Below are positions 59,785 through 64,000 of a stretch of DNA of 64,000 nt, piece by piece. The stretch comes from JAEUIE01 sp047602475 (GTDB taxonomy: Bacteria; Planctomycetota; Planctomycetia; Gemmatales; HRBIN36): positions 124,001 to 188,000 of the forward strand of contig JASGHE010000007.1 of the NCBI GenBank assembly GCA_047602475.1, in the 5' to 3' direction. Under the pieces are notes generated by a model. The model worked only from the letters and a program-made list of their open reading frames with translations. It was not told the DNA's origin and did no database searches. The stretch's first letter is position 1. Every line of letters begins with the position of its first letter. The translations under genes were made by a program, and so were the position numbers.

Positions 59785-62181
59785 ATGAAGCTCTTGCGCT
59801 CGATATCCTCGAGAATCTGGGGATCCTCCAGGCTAGTGACACCGACAATACCTTCACGCCCCCAAGCGAAGGTTCTCCTTGAAGTGCTCGAAGATCGCTG
59901 CGTTCCCACTGCTACTGCCAGCTATGATTACGTCCTTAATCCCCTGGCTGGGGCAACGCAATACAGTTCCAGCGGCCCGGTCGGACTTACCCCCAGCCAG
60001 ATTCGCACAGCCTATGGGTTCAATTCCATCAGCTTCGAATCGGTCACCGGCGACGGCAGCGGGCAGACTATCGCTATCGTTGATGCCTACGACAATCCCA
60101 AGTTTGTCAGCAGCACCAGCAACAGTTTCAATACCAGCGATCTGCATTTGTTCGATCAGGCATTCGGCATCGCTGATCCACCAAGCTTCACCAAGCTGAA
60201 CCAGAATGGCGGCACCAGCTATCCCACCGGCGATACGGGTTGGGGCGGCGAAATCGCCCTCGATGTGGAATGGGCTCACGCCCTGGCACCCAAGGCCAGC
60301 ATCGTTCTCGTCGAAGCTAACTCCGCTTCCTACTCCGATTTGATGGCTGCTGTTACCTATGCCAGGAGCATTGCCGGCGTCTCGGTTGTTTCCATGAGTT
60401 GGGGTGGCAGCGAATTCAGTGGCGAAACTTCCTACGACAGTGTCTTCACCACTCCGTCCGGGCATCAGGGCGTCACCTTTGTCGCTTCCACCGGTGATAG
60501 TGGTCAGCCTGGCGGCTATCCGGCGTTTTCCAAGAATGTTGTCGCTGTCGGCGGCACCCGATTAACACTGGGCAGTGGCGGTGCCTACTCCAGCGAATCA
60601 GGCTGGACTTACAGCGGCGGCGGCATCAGCACCGTGGAGAGCAAACCCAGCTACCAGAGTTCGGTTACCCTGAGCAGCACCAAGCGCACTATCCCTGATG
60701 TTTCGTTCGATGCTGACCCTAACAGCGGCGTCGCTGTCTACGATTCTTACGCCAACGGCAACAACTCGCCGTGGGAACAGGTGGGCGGAACCAGCTTTTC
60801 AGCACCGGCGTGGGCGGCGATCTTTGCCATCGCAAATCAAGGGCGGGTGATCAATGGCCTCGGCACACTCAATGGTGCGACACAGACGCTTCCGATGCTC
60901 TATGCCCTCGCTGCCAGCGACTTTCATGACGTAACGACCGGTAGCAATGGCTACTCCGCTTCGACCGGCTACGATCTAGTAACAGGGCGAGGATCTCCCT
61001 ATGCGAACCTGGTGGCACGTGATCTCTCGGGCAGCACGACCAGCACCCCCACCGGCGATGCCTACGAACCCGACGACACCCAAGCCACCGCAGCTAACCT
61101 CGGTTCGGTCAGCGGTACGCAAACCTGGTCGAACCTCTCGATTCACACCTCCACCGATGTCGACTGGTACCAGTTCACCACCCTTGCCACCGGCACCAAC
61201 GCCAACTCGGTTCAGATCGACTTCACCAACACTAGCGGCAACCTCAGCCTTTACCTTTACAACAGCAGCGGCACCCTGCTTGGTTCATCGACGGGGACGA
61301 CCAACCAGGAGAAGATCAGCCTGAGCGGCCTGGCGGCAGGCAGCTACTACATCAAGGTGACCGGTGTCAGTGGATCGACGAACAGCAACTACTCGCTGAC
61401 CACCAACACTCCGGTGCCCACCTCCACGACGACGACTTATAGTGCAAACGATATGCCGGTGGGTATCTTCGATTACACCACCACCTATTCCACGATCACG
61501 GTGCCGAGCGATATTGCCATCAGCAAGCTGACGGTGCAGCTTAACATCTCGCATACCTATGATTCCGATCTGGTCATCTATCTCATCTCCCCCAGCGGGA
61601 CGGTCGTAACCCTCACCAACCGGCGTGGCGGCTCGGGGGACAACTACTCGAACACCGTCTTTGACAGCACCGCCAGCAAAACGATCAGTGCCGGGGCTGC
61701 TCCCTTCAGTGGAACTTTCAAACCTGAGACCTCTCTGGCCACCTTCAATGGCAAAGATGCCATCGGCACCTGGGAATTGGTGGTGCAGGATCGTGCCTAC
61801 CTCGATCAAGGCACGCTCAATTCCTGGTCACTGAATATCCAGGGCACAGCCGGGACTGGTACCGGGGCCGCCCGTGCCGCTGTGCCTGCAACGGCCAGTA
61901 TGATTCCCTCAAGTACACTTGCTTCGATGCTGGTCAGCAGCGCTCGGCAATCTTCGGTGACATCGCTGCTGCAATCTTGGCAGCAGAGCCTGCCGACAAC
62001 ATCAACTTCAGAAACCAGTAGCACTGCCGACTGCTCGCAAGACACAACGACTGCCACCGCATTGGCTACTGCATATCAATCAAGCAACACACTGGCTGCT
62101 CAGCTCCGTACCGCCAGTATTGCCCGTAACCTGCTTGAAGTTCTGCGAAGTGAACTCAGTCTTTTGCGAAGCGAGGTGTAG
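59785..62181 (+). CDS. Sedolisin-like (S53) secreted peptidase with PPC and P domains
   Basis: 798 residues; GAGG before the ATG. N-terminal motif VLLEVLEDRCVPTATASYDY (residues 30-49). The peptidase domain (about 60-400) has the sedolisin signature: GGEIALDVEWAHALAPKA (Glu156, Asp160), STGDSG (Asp238, oxyanion) and GGTSFSAPAW (Ser337). A PPC domain follows (DAYEPDDTQATAANLG ... STDVDWYQFTT ... YYIKVTG), then a proprotein-convertase P domain (LNISHTYDSDLVIYLISPSGT ... GTWELVVQDRAYLDQGTLNSWSLNI) and a Ser/Thr-rich tail. No pro-domain of normal size is present. Probably an extracellular endopeptidase. Confidence 0.93.
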   Translation: MKLLRSISSRIWGSSRLVTPTIPSRPQAKVLLEVLEDRCVPTATASYDYVLNPLAGATQYSSSGPVGLTPSQIRTAYGFNSISFESVTGDGSGQTIAIVDAYDNPKFVSSTSNSFNTSDLHLFDQAFGIADPPSFTKLNQNGGTSYPTGDTGWGGEIALDVEWAHALAPKASIVLVEANSASYSDLMAAVTYARSIAGVSVVSMSWGGSEFSGETSYDSVFTTPSGHQGVTFVASTGDSGQPGGYPAFSKNVVAVGGTRLTLGSGGAYSSESGWTYSGGGISTVESKPSYQSSVTLSSTKRTIPDVSFDADPNSGVAVYDSYANGNNSPWEQVGGTSFSAPAWAAIFAIANQGRVINGLGTLNGATQTLPMLYALAASDFHDVTTGSNGYSASTGYDLVTGRGSPYANLVARDLSGSTTSTPTGDAYEPDDTQATAANLGSVSGTQTWSNLSIHTSTDVDWYQFTTLATGTNANSVQIDFTNTSGNLSLYLYNSSGTLLGSSTGTTNQEKISLSGLAAGSYYIKVTGVSGSTNSNYSLTTNTPVPTSTTTTYSANDMPVGIFDYTTTYSTITVPSDIAISKLTVQLNISHTYDSDLVIYLISPSGTVVTLTNRRGGSGDNYSNTVFDSTASKTISAGAAPFSGTFKPETSLATFNGKDAIGTWELVVQDRAYLDQGTLNSWSLNIQGTAGTGTGAARAAVPATASMIPSSTLASMLVSSARQSSVTSLLQSWQQSLPTTSTSETSSTADCSQDTTTATALATAYQSSNTLAAQLRTASIARNLLEVLRSELSLLRSEV

Positions 62182-62208
62182 GATTCTGAAGATAACATGA
62201 AGCACGAA

Positions 62209-62235
62209 GACGATCCCTCGTCGAAGGGGATCGTC
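62209..62235 (+). terminator. Hairpin terminator after the peptidase gene
   Basis: GACGATCCC / GGGATCGTC, 9-bp stem and 9-base loop, 27 bases after the stop; weak T-content after the stem, so efficiency is unclear. Confidence 0.6.
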
Positions 62236-62422
62236 TATTCTGCGTTGATAGCGGCAAGAGTGAGGGGCAAGCCGAATTGGTATGGATAATACCGGAGGGC
62301 TTCATCTAAAATTGAGGAACGATCGTGCATACTGAGGGTAGGATAGGTTATGCTTTTGTTATGTGTCACGATGAGCAATCGCGATTGAAATCGTAAGACA
62401 GGGAAAGGGAAGGGAGAACTCG

Positions 62423-63490
62423 ATGGCAATCAAGATCAGAGCACGCTCGCATTTTCCCTGCTTCGAAGCTCTCGAAGATCGTTTCCTGCCCAGTGCCACT
62501 TCGGTGTTGCCTCTTTCCCATGATGCAGGCCTGGCCAGTGTGAGGGTATCTGATTCACTTTCCAATGAAGTCGTCAAGGATGGAGATCATGATGACAAGG
62601 CGATCAGCACACCTGCGACCAGTGCCGGCAGTCATATCGAGCAAGGCAAAGTCACCGATGCTGTTTTTGATTCGGGTAATGCCGGTCTTTCCCAGATGCT
62701 GGCCTACAAGCCGATGTTTGCGGTTATCACTTTTCAGCCGGGCACGATGCAGTTTCATGAGACGATCTATTACTCATTCGTCCCCTACAAGCCCGTCGTT
62801 AGCAATGTTAAGGCCAAGGCTCCTGCCGCCAATGCGTTCTATGCCGATAGCGATGATGTCAGCTCCGTCGCCAAAAATGTCGTTTCGACCAGCGTCAGCA
62901 GCAATCTGCCTGTTGCTGTAAAACCGAAACTGACCACGACCGATACGCTTGCCAAAGAGCTGGTAGACGTCGTGGTGCCTGTTTCCACGAATCGAACGGT
63001 GGAGCAGGCCGCCATCGTCAATCTGCCATTGGCCACAGGGTCAGTAGGATCAGGGTTGATCACGCTGCCGACCTCTTCCTCCAGCCCGGTGAGAACCCAG
63101 GAGGGACAAGGAAGCGCTCAACGGTTTGATCCGCCCTCAGGGGAGAGCCAGGAGACGCTCCCCCCCAATGTCAGACGTGGTGTGGTGACCGAGGCCGGTG
63201 CCGGCACAGTGACCTCAACCGAGAGCCGCCTGACTGAGAAGCTGGGTCTTCATACCGATGAATCATCCTTGATCCTCAACGAAATCGAGCAGGCGCTACA
63301 AACGCTGGTTGAGCCCTTTGCCACCAATCTTCAATCGTTTGAACCTTCGGTGTTATGGGTGTTTCTCTCGACATGGATCGCCGCTGCCGGGATTACCTAC
63401 GAATACCTGAGGCGCAAGGTGCAGACCAACCAGTTAAGCGACGACACCTGGAAGGAATGGCGTTCGCTGCCACAACGAATTGGGACATGA
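62423..63490 (+). CDS. LEDR-motif protein with C-terminal membrane helix, coupled to an ECF sigma factor
   Basis: 355 residues; GGGAG 6 bases before the ATG. Very short basic N-terminus, then CFEALEDRFLPSATSV (residues 13-28), the same motif as in the large secreted proteins. The middle is low-complexity Ser/Thr/Val-rich with no enzyme motif. One membrane helix near the end (SVLWVFLSTWIAAAGITYEYL, about 315-335) and a 20-residue charged tail follow. The stop overlaps the sigma-factor start (ATGA, 63487-63490). It could be a membrane partner or sensor for that sigma factor; that is inference. Confidence 0.78.
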   Translation: MAIKIRARSHFPCFEALEDRFLPSATSVLPLSHDAGLASVRVSDSLSNEVVKDGDHDDKAISTPATSAGSHIEQGKVTDAVFDSGNAGLSQMLAYKPMFAVITFQPGTMQFHETIYYSFVPYKPVVSNVKAKAPAANAFYADSDDVSSVAKNVVSTSVSSNLPVAVKPKLTTTDTLAKELVDVVVPVSTNRTVEQAAIVNLPLATGSVGSGLITLPTSSSSPVRTQEGQGSAQRFDPPSGESQETLPPNVRRGVVTEAGAGTVTSTESRLTEKLGLHTDESSLILNEIEQALQTLVEPFATNLQSFEPSVLWVFLSTWIAAAGITYEYLRRKVQTNQLSDDTWKEWRSLPQRIGT

Positions 63491-64000
63491 ACGAGCCGCT
63501 GAGCACACTGCTGGAAAAACTGGTCAGTGGCGACGATGCTGCCGCTTCTGAAGTCTTTGTCAAGTACGAGCCGTACCTTCGGATGGTAGTCAGGAAGAAT
63601 CTCACGCCTTCACTCAGAACCAAGTTCGATTCGATGGACATTGTCCAATCGGTGTGGGCTGATCTTGTTCATGGGTTCAGGGAAGCGGGATGGCGGTTCG
63701 CCGATGTGCCGCACCTCCAGGCGTTTCTCGTTCAGCTCACCAAACATCGATTCATTGATCGTTTGCGTCGTCATAAGACAGCTTTGTCTCGTGAACGGCA
63801 CGATCATCAGAACGGTTGGGAAAACGCACTTCTGGCTAACGACCCCAAACCTGACGATCTCGCCCAGGCGGAAGACTTGTGGGACAACATCATGCAGCTC
63901 TGTCCGCCGGAGCATCGGGAAATTCTACAGATGAAGCGGGACGGCGCGATCAATGCTGATGTCGCTGCACGCACCGGTCTGCATGAAGGAAGCGTGCGAC
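63487..64000 (+). CDS. ECF-type RNA polymerase sigma factor (partial, C-terminus off the window)
   Basis: ATG overlaps the preceding stop. Region 2: LTPSLRTKFDSMDIVQSVWADLVHGFREAG...LVQLTKHRFIDRLRRHKTA, the planctomycete ECF type. Region 4 begins CPPEHREILQMKRDGAINADVAARTGLHEGSVR and is cut by the window edge. About 171 codons visible of an expected 190-200. Confidence 0.93.
   Translation, partial: MNEPLSTLLEKLVSGDDAAASEVFVKYEPYLRMVVRKNLTPSLRTKFDSMDIVQSVWADLVHGFREAGWRFADVPHLQAFLVQLTKHRFIDRLRRHKTALSRERHDHQNGWENALLANDPKPDDLAQAEDLWDNIMQLCPPEHREILQMKRDGAINADVAARTGLHEGSVR

Overview
The window looks like a chromosomal segment of a planctomycete, most likely of the Gemmatales/Gemmataceae type. This rests on gene content, not on any marker gene. 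There are four ECF sigma factors with no recognisable anti-sigma partners. There are three long PknB-type Ser/Thr kinases carrying TPR or WD40 sensor parts, a PEP-CTERM protein, and very large secreted repeat proteins sharing an N-terminal LEDR-x-x-P-S-like motif. A MoxR/DUF58/DUF4350/DUF4129 cluster is also present. Base composition is moderately GC-rich. I cannot name a genus.

Layout. 1-7.9 kb (minus): an efflux operon of a lipoprotein periplasmic adaptor followed by two tandem RND (HAE1-type) permeases, the second cut by the left edge; a TGGTAC-N14-GTACCA palindrome lies in front of it. 8.2-16.3 kb: secreted proteins of unknown function, an ECF sigma factor, a transglutaminase-like/TPR protein, a small putative lipoprotein and a TPR kinase. 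16.5-23.4 kb: RDD, SpoIIM-like, DUF58, MoxR, DUF4350, DUF4129 and a multi-pass membrane protein. 23.7-28.6 kb: a PEP-CTERM protein with HAF-type repeats, then an overlapping ECF sigma/kinase pair. 28.8-36 kb: a secreted repeat protein with a coupled partner, a TPR protein, a GNAT acetyltransferase, and remnants of a class III cyclase, a CHAT protein and a kinase. 36.3-43.7 kb: an RTX-repeat protein, an ECF sigma factor, a kinase/WD40 protein and a 4-oxalocrotonate tautomerase. 44-46.2 kb: a PQQ-type beta-propeller protein with a membrane domain inserted in the propeller. 47.0-48.9 kb: an array of 21 tRNA genes. 49.2-64 kb: a giant (about 3,400-residue) repeat protein with an HExxH motif, a sedolisin-like peptidase, and a LEDR-motif membrane protein overlapping an ECF sigma gene that runs off the right edge.

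Many long genes are interrupted by 1-2 base shifts (at least 17 places). Comparison with internal repeats or conserved motifs points to small insertions or deletions in GC-rich spots, so many are probably sequence or assembly errors. Such genes are given below as their separate reading-frame segments. The most unusual elements are the tRNA array, including Leu and Ser anticodons on tRNA bodies without the usual long variable arm; the family of LEDR-motif secreted proteins, one coupled to an ECF sigma factor; and the propeller protein with an inserted membrane domain.
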